A stretch of 64,000 nt of DNA, taken from the NCBI RefSeq assembly GCF_935825525.1, contig NZ_CAKXZT010000160.1, positions 62,001 to 126,000 of the forward strand, read 5' to 3'. The notes beneath the pieces were generated by a model. That model was not told where the DNA came from, did no database searches, and was given only the letters and a program-made list of their open reading frames with translations. The stretch comes from Mesorhizobium escarrei (GTDB taxonomy: Bacteria > Pseudomonadota > Alphaproteobacteria > Rhizobiales > Rhizobiaceae). Position numbers and translations under genes: made by a program. Positions 25,571 through 33,742 of this stretch are shown here, one piece after another. The stretch's first letter is position 1. Every line of letters begins with the position of its first letter.

Positions 25571-27268
25571 ATGGTGAGTGTTCTCAAAGTCGAGCCAGGT
25601 AATAACATTCAGTACACTTCCATCGTTGGCAACATTGTCGCTTCAGAGCCCAAGGACGGAATTGACAGGAAGTTCACCCTGTTTTGCGTCTTTGCCGCCA
25701 TTGCAATGGGGGCAATGTTGCGTTGGCTCGTCAACTCAGACGAGGCATTTTGGTATGATGAGGTGTGGACCGCGACGATTGCACTGCAGGACTGGCGCGG
25801 AGCACTTGAGATTCTGGGGATCGATGTAAACGCACCCCTCTACTACCTGACTGTCTGGGGGTGGGGGCAAATCTTCGGCGTGTCTAATGTTGCAATTCGT
25901 GCGCCTGGCGTGATTGCCACCGCCGCTGCGCCATTAATGGCATGGATGCTGTTGCGCGGACGGATGCCACTGCATCAAAGGGCCTTGTTCACGATCATCA
26001 TCGCGCTGTGGATTCCCAGTTTGTATTACGCCGAAGAGGCGAGAAGCTACGCCTTCACGGTGCTCGGCTCCGTGTTGCAAACCGTTTTCTTCTTTCGTGC
26101 GCTACGGGGCAAGGGCGAGACCGGGGACATCACCGGGTGGGCGCTGTCGGGGCTGTTTCTCGGACTGAACCATTACACGACCTTGGTCATGTCAGCAGTC
26201 CAGGGGCTGTCGCTTCTTCTTCTTTTTTGGCGAACGCGGCCCCTTGCGATTGCCGTTGCAGGTTTTGCCTACACGCCAGTTGTCGCGGTCTTCCTGAGCC
26301 ACTACGAAGCCATTTTGCACATAACCACTTCCCAGAACTTCTGGCTCAAGCCGTTGTCGCTCTACGATCTCGGGCGTGCGTTGAAGTTCCTGGCAGGCGA
26401 AATCTATGTCGCCCTCCTCCTGGTCTGCATTATTGGTGCGGCGCTTCTCATCGATGCCAAAAACGCGGCTAATGAAGGCACGCTTCGGCGCTATCGCGTG
26501 ACCAACGTCGCGTCGTTGTGGATAGCGCGCCTGCGCAACTCCATCCGATCATCCCCGCTATTCCTGACCGCCTTGGTAAGCTTCCTTGGGTTATGCCTTT
26601 TTCTCGGCATTGCAGTTCTTCGACCTACTTTTATGCCTCGCTTCCTGTTCCCCTTTGCACCTGGCCTTTTCCTCGGCTTGATATGGTTCATCGACGCAAT
26701 GCCGAGCACTCGCTTATGCGCACGCTACGCGACAGTTGCCGTGTTCTTTGCAGGCGCCTTGATCTGGGGGGTCCAAAGCTCTGCAGAAATTGACAAACAC
26801 CTGACGTGGGAGCACGAAAGCGCGATCTTGAAGGACGCTGGAGTCTCAGAAGTCCTTTTCTTCCTCGATCAGGGCTTCCCAACTCCCTACCCCGAATTTG
26901 TGCATCCCAAAGTGTTCGGCTTCTACTTTTCCCGCGACGGAGCCGACGTAAGTGTCCGGGAGTTCGTTCCCGATTATCAGGGATACTCCGATCCGAGGCC
27001 TCATCTCATCAGCTTTCTCAGTGAGAAGCCCGGACGTGGTCTCATCTGGAGCATTTTTCCGGGCCCCTCTCCCGACCCCATACCGTCTGACCTCGAAGGC
27101 AAGACCAGGCGAATTCGCGAGCGCGGATTCTCGGCAGTATATGATCATACCGTCATGGAGGATATTGAGGGCGTTGATTGCCACGCGACACAAACCGGAC
27201 CCTGGCCAAAGTATACCTGCTACTCCGCTCACGATCGGACGGGACAGGATGAACTACGCGATGATTAA
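25571..27268 (+). CDS. GT-C membrane glycosyltransferase (GT39/ArnT-like)
   Basis: 565 residues. After a 35-residue polar leader there are about 10-11 predicted membrane helices and a soluble C-terminal domain of roughly 150 residues. The first periplasmic loop carries the acidic pair in SDEAFWYDEVWTA near residue 60, then NAPLYYL, the GT39/GT83 hallmark for use of a polyprenyl-phosphate sugar. A GGGG-rich stretch precedes the ATG. The gene is divergent from the arabinose-type operon, so a transferase using the polyprenyl-phosphate pentose made there is an attractive role. The acceptor is unknown. Other GT-C substrates cannot be excluded. Confidence 0.8.
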   Translation: MVSVLKVEPGNNIQYTSIVGNIVASEPKDGIDRKFTLFCVFAAIAMGAMLRWLVNSDEAFWYDEVWTATIALQDWRGALEILGIDVNAPLYYLTVWGWGQIFGVSNVAIRAPGVIATAAAPLMAWMLLRGRMPLHQRALFTIIIALWIPSLYYAEEARSYAFTVLGSVLQTVFFFRALRGKGETGDITGWALSGLFLGLNHYTTLVMSAVQGLSLLLLFWRTRPLAIAVAGFAYTPVVAVFLSHYEAILHITTSQNFWLKPLSLYDLGRALKFLAGEIYVALLLVCIIGAALLIDAKNAANEGTLRRYRVTNVASLWIARLRNSIRSSPLFLTALVSFLGLCLFLGIAVLRPTFMPRFLFPFAPGLFLGLIWFIDAMPSTRLCARYATVAVFFAGALIWGVQSSAEIDKHLTWEHESAILKDAGVSEVLFFLDQGFPTPYPEFVHPKVFGFYFSRDGADVSVREFVPDYQGYSDPRPHLISFLSEKPGRGLIWSIFPGPSPDPIPSDLEGKTRRIRERGFSAVYDHTVMEDIEGVDCHATQTGPWPKYTCYSAHDRTGQDELRDD

Positions 27269-27647
27269 GGTTTGACCTTCGGCGTACGCCCGAACGGCGC
27301 CTGTTAATCCTTTGCAGTTTCGAAGAAAGCGGACATTCTCCTGAGCGCAACTCCGAAGCATGGGGGCAGGTCGACCGAAAAAGACATTGTTTTTTGCGTC
27401 AGCTTCGACCTGTCGAGCCAACGCGCATGCCGCAGGCGGAGCCATGGGCCTGTTTTTGAGCGATGAATACGGTGGCGCGGTTCTTGCGCCGTCTTTAGGA
27501 GTTCACGCGCATTCTACGGTGAAGCGCGACCACTGCTTGCTGTCGCCGGATCCCAGCATTTTCTTTTTGTTGCGATGTCTTTTGATACTCGCAGTTCGCG
27601 GCAGGCTGTCCAAAAGTGCCTCCAGCCGTTTTGTGGACGGCACTCTC
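27269..27647. other. convergent intergenic region
   Basis: About 380 bases between two convergent genes. Small open frames here have no recognisable product. An imperfect inverted repeat (GGTCGACCG near 27368 and TCGACCTGT near 27404, with T-rich sequence between) is the only structure I noticed, and it is weak. Confidence 0.35.
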
Positions 27648-29360
27648 TTAGCCCCGACGATCGCGAGAAATCGCGAGATTGCGCAGAATGCAAAGCGACG
27701 GAAATTCGCCATTGGAGAGGGCGACAATATCGAGATCGCCGTCGACATCGAGGTCAACGGCTCGCGCGGCCACAAAACTGCCGGAGCTAATATACTGCAG
27801 GCCTCGACGACCGTTGCCATGGTCGGCGAGGACATAAAGGCCGCCCAACCCCGTAGTACCCGCCGCGATCACATCCGGCGCATTGTCGCTGTTGAGGTCA
27901 GCAGCCGACAGAGGCGCAAGATCGGGTGACACCAGCCGCGGCCCATTCGATTCATCGTTTGCGGAGTTTTTGACCCTGGCGTTGACTGCTCGCGGCCAGC
28001 CCCCAAGATCGCCTCCAGTGTTGCGCCATGCCAATGCGCCGCAAGCCACATCGGTCACACCATCTGTATCGACGTCGTCTGTTGAGAGGGTGCATGTTTG
28101 CAGGCCCGTCTCTATTGAAGCCGCGAGTTCCCATCGGTCCAGAGGCAACCGGTCGCGGGGCAAATCGAGCGCATTGATCCAGATGTGAACTGGCGGATTC
28201 GTCACCCAATTGGAGCCGTAAACATCAAGATCGCCATCAGCGTCGAGATCAGCGAGAACGCCATTGTGGACTCCACCCTGACCGATGACCTGGACCCTCC
28301 ACATCTCACCACGCCCGTCGATATTGTAGACAGCGGCAATCAATTGGTCGCTAGAGGTATGCATCTGACCTACAATGAGGTCTGGATCGCCATCTCCGTC
28401 CAGATCGCCGACGGCCAGGGTGTGCGCCTTCTCGACGAGAGGCATTATTTTGCTGCTTTTCCAATACCCTCGGGGATTTCCATCCTGGGCTTTGTACCAC
28501 ACGATGTCTGCAACGTCCTCCGAGGACGAATACAGGACGTCGGGTTGGCCGTCTTGATCGATGTCCGCAACGACCGTTTTGAAGTTCTCAGGCGCCGGCC
28601 CTATCGAATAACTCTGCCATTTGTCCACTCGTGCTTGTGCATATCCTGGGTTTTTAACCCAGGCTCCACTTACGACGATGTCCTGTATGCCGTCAGCATC
28701 TATGTCCCCTATGCCCAATCCTTCCTGACCAAAGTCGCGGCTCGTCAAAGGGCGGCCCATCCATGATCCGTCAGCATTCTGGAAAAAGATGATGACGCTA
28801 TCTTGCGACCGCGTTGCAATATCTAGACGTTGGTCGCCATCGAAATCGGCGAGTTTGACATCCTTGCCCCAACCTCCGATCTCTCCGATCTCGCGACGGA
28901 GCCATTGTGCGCCATCGGTAGGGTCTCCGCTTGGCAGTGGATTCTGGAACCCCACTAGATTGGCCCCTTCCGGCCCATCAGGAACGACTATGTCAAGATC
29001 GCCGTCACTGTCGATGTCGCCCAACGCACCGTCGGTCGTAAACTGGTTTTTGGGCCTTCCGATCAGATATGGACGCCAACCCGGTGCACGATACCAGACC
29101 AACGCTTCCTTGACTTCGCCTCCGATCACGAGGTCGAAGAGGCCGTCGCCGTCAATGTCACCAACGATCTTTACGTCGCCGGATCGATCGTCGACGACTT
29201 GCATTCGAAATTCGAGGCCATCCCACAGCGCGGCCGACAACAGCGACACCGGCTCGCTGGCCGTGAACTTCGTGCACCCCACTATCACGGCCATTGCCAG
29301 CAAGCAGGTCCACCAAGCGGCACAGTGCCGTCTCCGCCGTTCCAATGTGCTCAACAGCAT
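27648..29360 (-). CDS. FG-GAP/VCBS-repeat lipoprotein (paralogue)
   Basis: About 570 residues from the ATG at 29360, which has GAGG upstream. The open frame to 29630 lacks a signal-like start. The N-terminus has an Arg-rich n-region, a hydrophobic run and the lipobox VIVGC with Cys near residue 29, a clear lipoprotein signal. About ten calcium-binding repeats follow (GDIDGDGLFDLVIGG, GDIDSDGDLDIVVPDG, GDLDGDGDPDLIVGQ, ADLDADGDLDVYGSN and others), enough for a propeller. It shares long blocks with the lipoprotein at 6369-8750, including the region from VHNGV to IWIN, but is about 220 residues shorter and has fewer repeats. It is probably an envelope protein. The partner is unknown. Confidence 0.85.
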   Translation of the reverse strand: MLLSTLERRRRHCAAWWTCLLAMAVIVGCTKFTASEPVSLLSAALWDGLEFRMQVVDDRSGDVKIVGDIDGDGLFDLVIGGEVKEALVWYRAPGWRPYLIGRPKNQFTTDGALGDIDSDGDLDIVVPDGPEGANLVGFQNPLPSGDPTDGAQWLRREIGEIGGWGKDVKLADFDGDQRLDIATRSQDSVIIFFQNADGSWMGRPLTSRDFGQEGLGIGDIDADGIQDIVVSGAWVKNPGYAQARVDKWQSYSIGPAPENFKTVVADIDQDGQPDVLYSSSEDVADIVWYKAQDGNPRGYWKSSKIMPLVEKAHTLAVGDLDGDGDPDLIVGQMHTSSDQLIAAVYNIDGRGEMWRVQVIGQGGVHNGVLADLDADGDLDVYGSNWVTNPPVHIWINALDLPRDRLPLDRWELAASIETGLQTCTLSTDDVDTDGVTDVACGALAWRNTGGDLGGWPRAVNARVKNSANDESNGPRLVSPDLAPLSAADLNSDNAPDVIAAGTTGLGGLYVLADHGNGRRGLQYISSGSFVAARAVDLDVDGDLDIVALSNGEFPSLCILRNLAISRDRRG

Positions 29361-29655
29361 CTGAAAGACCTCAATGCTCATGGCATCGGCTCTAATCGGA
29401 AAACCTGAACCAGGCCTTGTGGCCACCGTTCCTCCGAGAATGATCCGGCCTCCAAGTCGCCCGAGCAAAGCACGTGAGGCTATGCGGCCGTTAGAGGCCC
29501 AAAGTATGTATGTATACCACGTTTGAGGGCGCAGTCTGGTAAAGCCGGAACCGTGGTTGAGGTCGACATCAAGTGAAGGCGATCGGCTCCTGTGCGATTT
29601 GGTTAATGAACCGTTCCCCCTTTCGGTCAAGTACTGGAAATATTAAGATCCGCTA

Positions 29656-29886
29656 ATGTTGTTCGGCGATGAGCAAGGACAACATCATTTCTTGGATGGG
29701 GCCATCAGGGCCGAAATCCGCAGGAACCTGGCCGATGCCATGGGATTGCACGGCTTCGACTTCGAAGTCGACACCATACTCGACAGTTGGGAAGGCACGA
29801 TAGATGATCGTCGGGTGATAGAAGCCCTACGCATCATTAAACTCGCCGGCTTCATGTTCGACGAGGTTCCGTACAGAGCAGACTGA
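29656..29886 (+). CDS. small hypothetical protein
   Basis: 76 residues, no recognised family. The sequence is acidic (DGAIRAEIRRNLADAMG, then DFEVDTILDSWEGTID) with predicted helices and no membrane segment. The ATG has only a weak purine stretch (TTAAGA) upstream. Just downstream lie the decayed insertion sequences, so this could be a leftover of a mobile element or a genuine small gene. Codon bias looks normal for the window. Confidence 0.4.
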   Translation: MLFGDEQGQHHFLDGAIRAEIRRNLADAMGLHGFDFEVDTILDSWEGTIDDRRVIEALRIIKLAGFMFDEVPYRAD

Positions 29887-29910
29887 AGTGGCTGCGTTTG
29901 CCCGCCAAAA

Positions 29911-30221
29911 AAGCCAGATCGCTGGCCTGATGAGGGTTGAGCTGCGGATCAAGCGCGGACACTAGACGATCGATTCCATGAATCTGGCTTGGAAGGGACG
30001 ATCAGTTACTTGGTGGATTCCTCGTTTGCGATTGGCAAAACGAGGAGCAGCATCATGGCAGGACAGCGGCGTGTGATCGAGTTGGCGATGAACGAGGAAG
30101 CGGTTGTGCAATTGGGGGCGCGATATCGCGCTCGCGCACGGAACGCGCGAGCCGGGTGGCGCGCGCGCAAATGCTGCTCAACTATCGTGAAACACCGTCG
30201 TTCTTCACGGTAGACGCCGCA
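29911..30221 (+). pseudogene. IS630-family transposase N-terminal remnant
   Basis: An ATG at 30055 preceded by GAGGAG begins MAGQRRVIELAMNEEAVVQLG. About 20 codons on, a one-base shift is needed to continue as AISRSRTERASRVARAQMLL and NYRETPSFFTVDAAG. This is the helix-turn-helix start of IS630 transposases. The reading is lost near 30221. Upstream, AAGCCAGAT (29911-29919) and ATCTGGCTT (29982-29990) form a 9-base inverted repeat that may belong to the old element end. No DDE catalytic part remains. Confidence 0.7.
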
Positions 30222-30411
30222 GGAAGTCGAGATGCCTGTTCCCCCACAGAATGATGCCGTCATAGTCGTCGCAGGCCGCCATCGTGTCGCAGACAACCAA
30301 AAGCCGCACCTCGCTCAGCGGATACATCACCTTGCAGGGCTGGCGATTGTCCTTGATCGCCGAAAAATGCTCCAAAAGGCTCTTGCGGCGCGGCGTAGCA
30401 ACTTCGCTCAT
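30205..30411 (-). pseudogene. ISAs1-family transposase N-terminal remnant
   Basis: Minus-strand reading from an ATG at 30411 gives MSEVATPRRKSLLEHFSAI, KDNRQPCKVMYPLSEVRLL and VVCDTMAACDDYDGIILWG, ending FLRRLP. This is the start of ISAs1 (H-repeat-associated) transposases, with the DD(Y) region. Only about 68 codons are left before it abuts the IS630 fragment, so the element is truncated and inactive. Confidence 0.75.
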
Positions 30412-30414
30412 GGC

Positions 30415-30544
30415 TTCCTCCGAATCTGCGGAAGGCGGCAAGGCCGTTGATGTCGCGCTCGATCTCGAACAGGGCGTCCTTGCGTTTGACCACCTCGAAC
30501 GCGATCGGGGAGATTGGTGCGGCATCCTTGCCCGCGCTTGCCAT
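30415..30544 (-). pseudogene. IS66-family transposase fragment
   Basis: Minus-strand reading of about 43 codons, AGKDAAPISPIAFEVVKRKD then ALFEIERDINGLAAFRRFGG, resembles an internal block of IS66 TnpC (APISPIALEAVKRIDALFxIERxING). Both ends are cut off. Next to the ISAs1 and IS630 pieces it marks a site hit by several insertions in turn, just beyond the polymerase gene end at 30555. Confidence 0.7.
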
Positions 30545-30554
30545 TAGGCAGCCG

Positions 30555-31985
30555 TCAGCCTACCTCAGCGAGCCGGCCGTCACCGTGAGGATATGGAGCC
30601 CGAGTATCGCGGCTGTCTTCAACAACCCGGATCCGGCTGACAAGAACGACAGCAAGGGGAACCCAGAAGTTGATACCGGGGTCGGCGCTGCCGCTTGTCA
30701 GCGACCCCGCGACAAGCGCCGACAAGGCGCAAGCCCGAACACTCGAAGCAATTGCGTCAACCTCTCGATCGACGTGACCTCGCCCCGACAGCCCCCGCGC
30801 CAGCATTGCCAACAGGATCGTCATCATTGCGGTGCCGAATAGCCCCAACTGGGAAAGCAGCGCTATCGGCCAACTCGAGGCCCGCGAACTCCCCAGTCCG
30901 ATCCCCAGCCCGCCCGTATCGAAGAAGGACTGCAGACTTTTATAATTCCAGTAGCTGCGCTCCTGACCTGAGGTTGACGTAGCTTTGTTGATCACCGTGC
31001 TGTCGACAAGCTGCAATACAGGATCGAAGATATGAGGGTAGAACAGAATTGCGGCCAGCCCGGAGAGGAGCAGCAGCGGTAGAAACGCGACAAGCAGTGC
31101 CTCCTCCGATCTCAGCCGACCTGAAGCGAGCGACTTCACGATGGAAATGACTACAGGCACGGTCACGATCGCAAGACCGACGTAGGCGGTCGATGACGTC
31201 GACAGCAGCAGTAGAATAAACAGGGACATTGCTAGCGCCAATGCAAGCTTTGATCCGGTCTTTCGCCAATAGGTAAAAGTAAACGCGAGTCCCCCCAGCG
31301 ATACTCCGCCAAACGCCGATGCCTCCGAAAAGGCCCCTGCAATCCGCCAAAACCCGGCTTCCGTAGCATGGGTCAGCATGCTGTAGTTGGCGGTACGGAT
31401 CGGGGCAAGGATGTCGTCGGCGCCGAGCAGCTTGCCCACCAGATCCAGAACGCCCATCAGCGCGTGCAAGCTGAACCATAGGAAGAAGCCCCGCCTGATA
31501 TCGGTTAGCGTGCCGCTGCGCTGCAGCAGCAGACAGACAGCCAGGAAGGTCAACCCGCCAAGGACAAAGTAACCCGCCTGAGAGATATTGGCAGACACCG
31601 GCGCCAAGGCCGCTTCGTAGACGCCCCTGCCCGTGCGGGACGAGACGAAGGCGCTCGTCTGCCCTGCAAAGAGCCTCGGAAATAACAGCGCTCCGATGCA
31701 GACATAGACCATCAGCGCACAGACGATCCATGCTGCACCTATACGAACAAAGACCGCTCCTATTTCCCTCCAGATTCCCCGTCGAGCCAGCGCGGCTACT
31801 ATCACGAGCATACCAAAGACGGTAAAGATAAGCGGTGAAGAACCGCCAAGCGAGGTTATTGTCCCGATTGCCGTCGCACCAAACGCCAGAGAGGCAATCA
31901 GCGCAGTGATCATCGACCAGCGCATATAGACGACGATGGCCAGGATTCCCGTGCAAATAAGTGCCCCAACGACGGAAACCTGCAT
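30555..31985 (-). CDS. O-antigen ligase/Wzy-like polysaccharide polymerase
   Basis: 476 residues with about 11-12 predicted membrane helices and a larger periplasmic loop between roughly residues 335 and 390 (including SGQERSYWNYKSLQSFFDTG). This is the usual topology of the O-antigen ligase / ExoQ / Wzy superfamily. The ATG has GGAG seven bases upstream. Sequence conservation in this family is low, so the call rests on topology and context: an ExoY-like initiator, a Wzz-like chain-length protein and a Wzx-like flippase are in the same window. It would join flipped repeat units into polymer in the periplasm. Confidence 0.72.
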   Translation of the reverse strand: MQVSVVGALICTGILAIVVYMRWSMITALIASLAFGATAIGTITSLGGSSPLIFTVFGMLVIVAALARRGIWREIGAVFVRIGAAWIVCALMVYVCIGALLFPRLFAGQTSAFVSSRTGRGVYEAALAPVSANISQAGYFVLGGLTFLAVCLLLQRSGTLTDIRRGFFLWFSLHALMGVLDLVGKLLGADDILAPIRTANYSMLTHATEAGFWRIAGAFSEASAFGGVSLGGLAFTFTYWRKTGSKLALALAMSLFILLLLSTSSTAYVGLAIVTVPVVISIVKSLASGRLRSEEALLVAFLPLLLLSGLAAILFYPHIFDPVLQLVDSTVINKATSTSGQERSYWNYKSLQSFFDTGGLGIGLGSSRASSWPIALLSQLGLFGTAMMTILLAMLARGLSGRGHVDREVDAIASSVRACALSALVAGSLTSGSADPGINFWVPLAVVLVSRIRVVEDSRDTRAPYPHGDGRLAEVG

Positions 31986-32135
31986 TTCACACTCCGACGA
32001 TCAATGATCCAGACCCTGACTGCGCCGCCGAATCCGCTAAGCTAAATGGTTGGCTTCACAAAAACGAGCGACTCTGATTTGCTTGGGACAGGGTTCGTCT
32101 TGCGCGGCGTCGATTGACCCTGGGAGGAGGTCGCC

Positions 32136-32378
32136 GTGTTGCTTGCTATTGTCGGCGTTGCCGGTCTTGCCCTGGCAATAGGGCTTACGTTGCGCGCGCC
32201 GGCGCTGATCGTGGCGACCTTGGTGGTGATCGTCGGCAGCATCGCTGTAGGCAGTTTTCTTCACCTGTCTATTCCAAACACCATCCGCTCGACGTTTTAT
32301 CTCGTTGTCGTCACCCAAATTGCCTATCTGGTCGGCCTTGCAATTGCCGTGCTGCGGCACCGCCTAAGGCGACGATAG
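32136..32378 (+). CDS. small inner-membrane protein
   Basis: 80 residues from a GTG with a near-perfect ribosome-binding site (GGGAGGAGG at 32122-32130, five bases away). Two or three hydrophobic segments (LLAIVGVAGLALAIGL, ALIVATLVVIVGSIAVG and FYLVVVTQIAYLVGLAIAVL) end in an Arg-rich tail, so it is probably an integral membrane protein with a cytoplasmic C-terminus. It is divergent from the polymerase gene and convergent with the ExoY-like gene. Small membrane proteins of this type occur in rhizobial polysaccharide loci and may tune export or priming. I do not recognise the family. Confidence 0.7.
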   Translation: MLLAIVGVAGLALAIGLTLRAPALIVATLVVIVGSIAVGSFLHLSIPNTIRSTFYLVVVTQIAYLVGLAIAVLRHRLRRR

Positions 32379-32448
32379 CGTTGGCGATAGCAGCGTGGGC
32401 GACAATCGCATGAGGCCGTTTCTGCCGCGCCGCCTGACATAGCCAAGG

Positions 32449-33315
32449 TCAGGAGGTCTGATCAAACTTCATGATGGCCGGTATCGTCCGCATCAGGATC
32501 GAAAGATCGCGGCGCAGAGCCCATGTCCGAACGTACTGCATATCCAGCAATACGCGATGCGAATAGTCGGTCGTGTTTCTCCCGTTTATCTGCCAGAGGC
32601 CGGTCAGTCCTGGCCGCGTCTTCAAATATTCATGCGATGCGGCGCCATAGCGTTGCAATTCGTCGGCAACGACAGGACGCGGGCCGACGCAACTCATGTC
32701 ACCCCGCAAGATGTTGAACAGCTGCGGCAGCTCATCCAGGCTCGATTTGCGAAGCATCTTTCCGAAAAACAGGATACGCGGATCGCACTTCAGTTTCTGG
32801 TTGGCTGCCCATTCCTGGGCGGCTTTTGGATTGCAGCTCAAATGCCGTTCGAGCACCTCCTCGGCATTCGGTACCATAGTGCGGAACTTGTAGCAGTCGA
32901 AGGCCTTTCCGTTGAATCCAATACGCCGGTGAACGAACAGCACCGGACCGCCTGTGGTGGCCTTGATCAGTAGCGGGATCAGAACCAGGATCGGACCGGC
33001 CAGGATAAGCGCTGTCGAGGCTACAATCAGATCCAGCAGCCTCTTGGCCCAACCGCCGAGCGGCTGTCGGCTTTCGCTGCGCGCATCGTCTTCAAAGCTT
33101 GCCGTGCGCATATCCGGCTCGAACGAAACCGTGCCATGGTCATGGCTTGCGTTGAGTTGAGGCGACGAAAGGTCTGGCGTGTTCGATCGTGCGGCCGCGT
33201 CGCTTTCACGCCGAAGAAGCGATGTCGCGGCGGGCCTGGCCCCGACCAGTTGAGCCCAGCCTTCAACAGCCAGGTCTTCGCACTGCCGCAGGTTGCTTTC
33301 GATCACGTTGGACAT
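32449..33315 (-). CDS. ExoY-like undecaprenyl-phosphate sugar phosphotransferase
   Basis: About 288 residues from the ATG at 33315. A TTG at 33384 would add 23 residues. The N-terminal 85 residues are variable and polar. A single membrane helix (LLDLIVASTALILAGPILVL) precedes the bacterial sugar transferase domain: PVLFVHRRIGFNGK, FDCYKFRTM, then SLDELPQLFNILRGDMSCVGPRP and the C-terminal YLKTRPGLTGLWQI-GR block. This is the short, ExoY-type form without the four-helix WbaP domain. It transfers hexose-1-phosphate, galactose or glucose, to undecaprenyl phosphate and so starts repeat-unit assembly at the inner face of the membrane. Confidence 0.92.
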   Translation of the reverse strand: MSNVIESNLRQCEDLAVEGWAQLVGARPAATSLLRRESDAAARSNTPDLSSPQLNASHDHGTVSFEPDMRTASFEDDARSESRQPLGGWAKRLLDLIVASTALILAGPILVLIPLLIKATTGGPVLFVHRRIGFNGKAFDCYKFRTMVPNAEEVLERHLSCNPKAAQEWAANQKLKCDPRILFFGKMLRKSSLDELPQLFNILRGDMSCVGPRPVVADELQRYGAASHEYLKTRPGLTGLWQINGRNTTDYSHRVLLDMQYVRTWALRRDLSILMRTIPAIMKFDQTS

Positions 33316-33583
33316 CTTCCGCTTGCGCTCGATTTCAACTTTTCGTTCGCATCTTGTCGACGACGGATGATGTCCGACAAGCAAGGAAAAGGTGGTAGAT
33401 CGGGGGTGTTTGGCAGCGTGGCCTACCCCTTAGTTGCTAGGCCAGCTACGAATGGCTGCTCTGTCCAATACCTGGCACGGTATCTGAAACGATCATCCGG
33501 CTCGCGACGCCCCGAAGGGCGCGGATTCACTTTGACAGGCAAGTGTCGGAGACTGGCAGTGTCGAGACTTGCCGCTGGACTCT

Positions 33584-33711
33584 AAAGCGCGTCGCGTTTG
33601 AACGGATTCATGCGACGCGCTTAAGTTCTTGTTTTGTTGCATGTCGCCATCGCAAAACCGCTGCGCACCCTCGGTTCAAGCCCGAGGGCATGCTTTTTCG
33701 CGACATGCATT
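33584..33711 (+). repeat. RIME-like palindromic intergenic repeat, copy A
   Basis: A mosaic of nested inverted repeats: GCGCGTCGC (33587-33595) with GCGACGCGC (33612-33620), GCATGTCGC (33639-33647) with GCGACATGC (33700-33708), and an inner CCCTCGG (33668-33674) with CCGAGGG (33682-33688). It shares TTCTTGTTTTG-TGCATGTCG and ATCGCAAAACCGCTGCGCAC with copy B at 38527-38646. Elements of this design are spread through intergenic regions of rhizobia and fold as RNA or DNA hairpins. It occupies most of the gap between the Wzz-like gene end and the ExoY-like gene. Confidence 0.8.
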
Positions 33712-33742
33712 AGCTCGACGCCGCCGCGAGGAGGACAGGATG

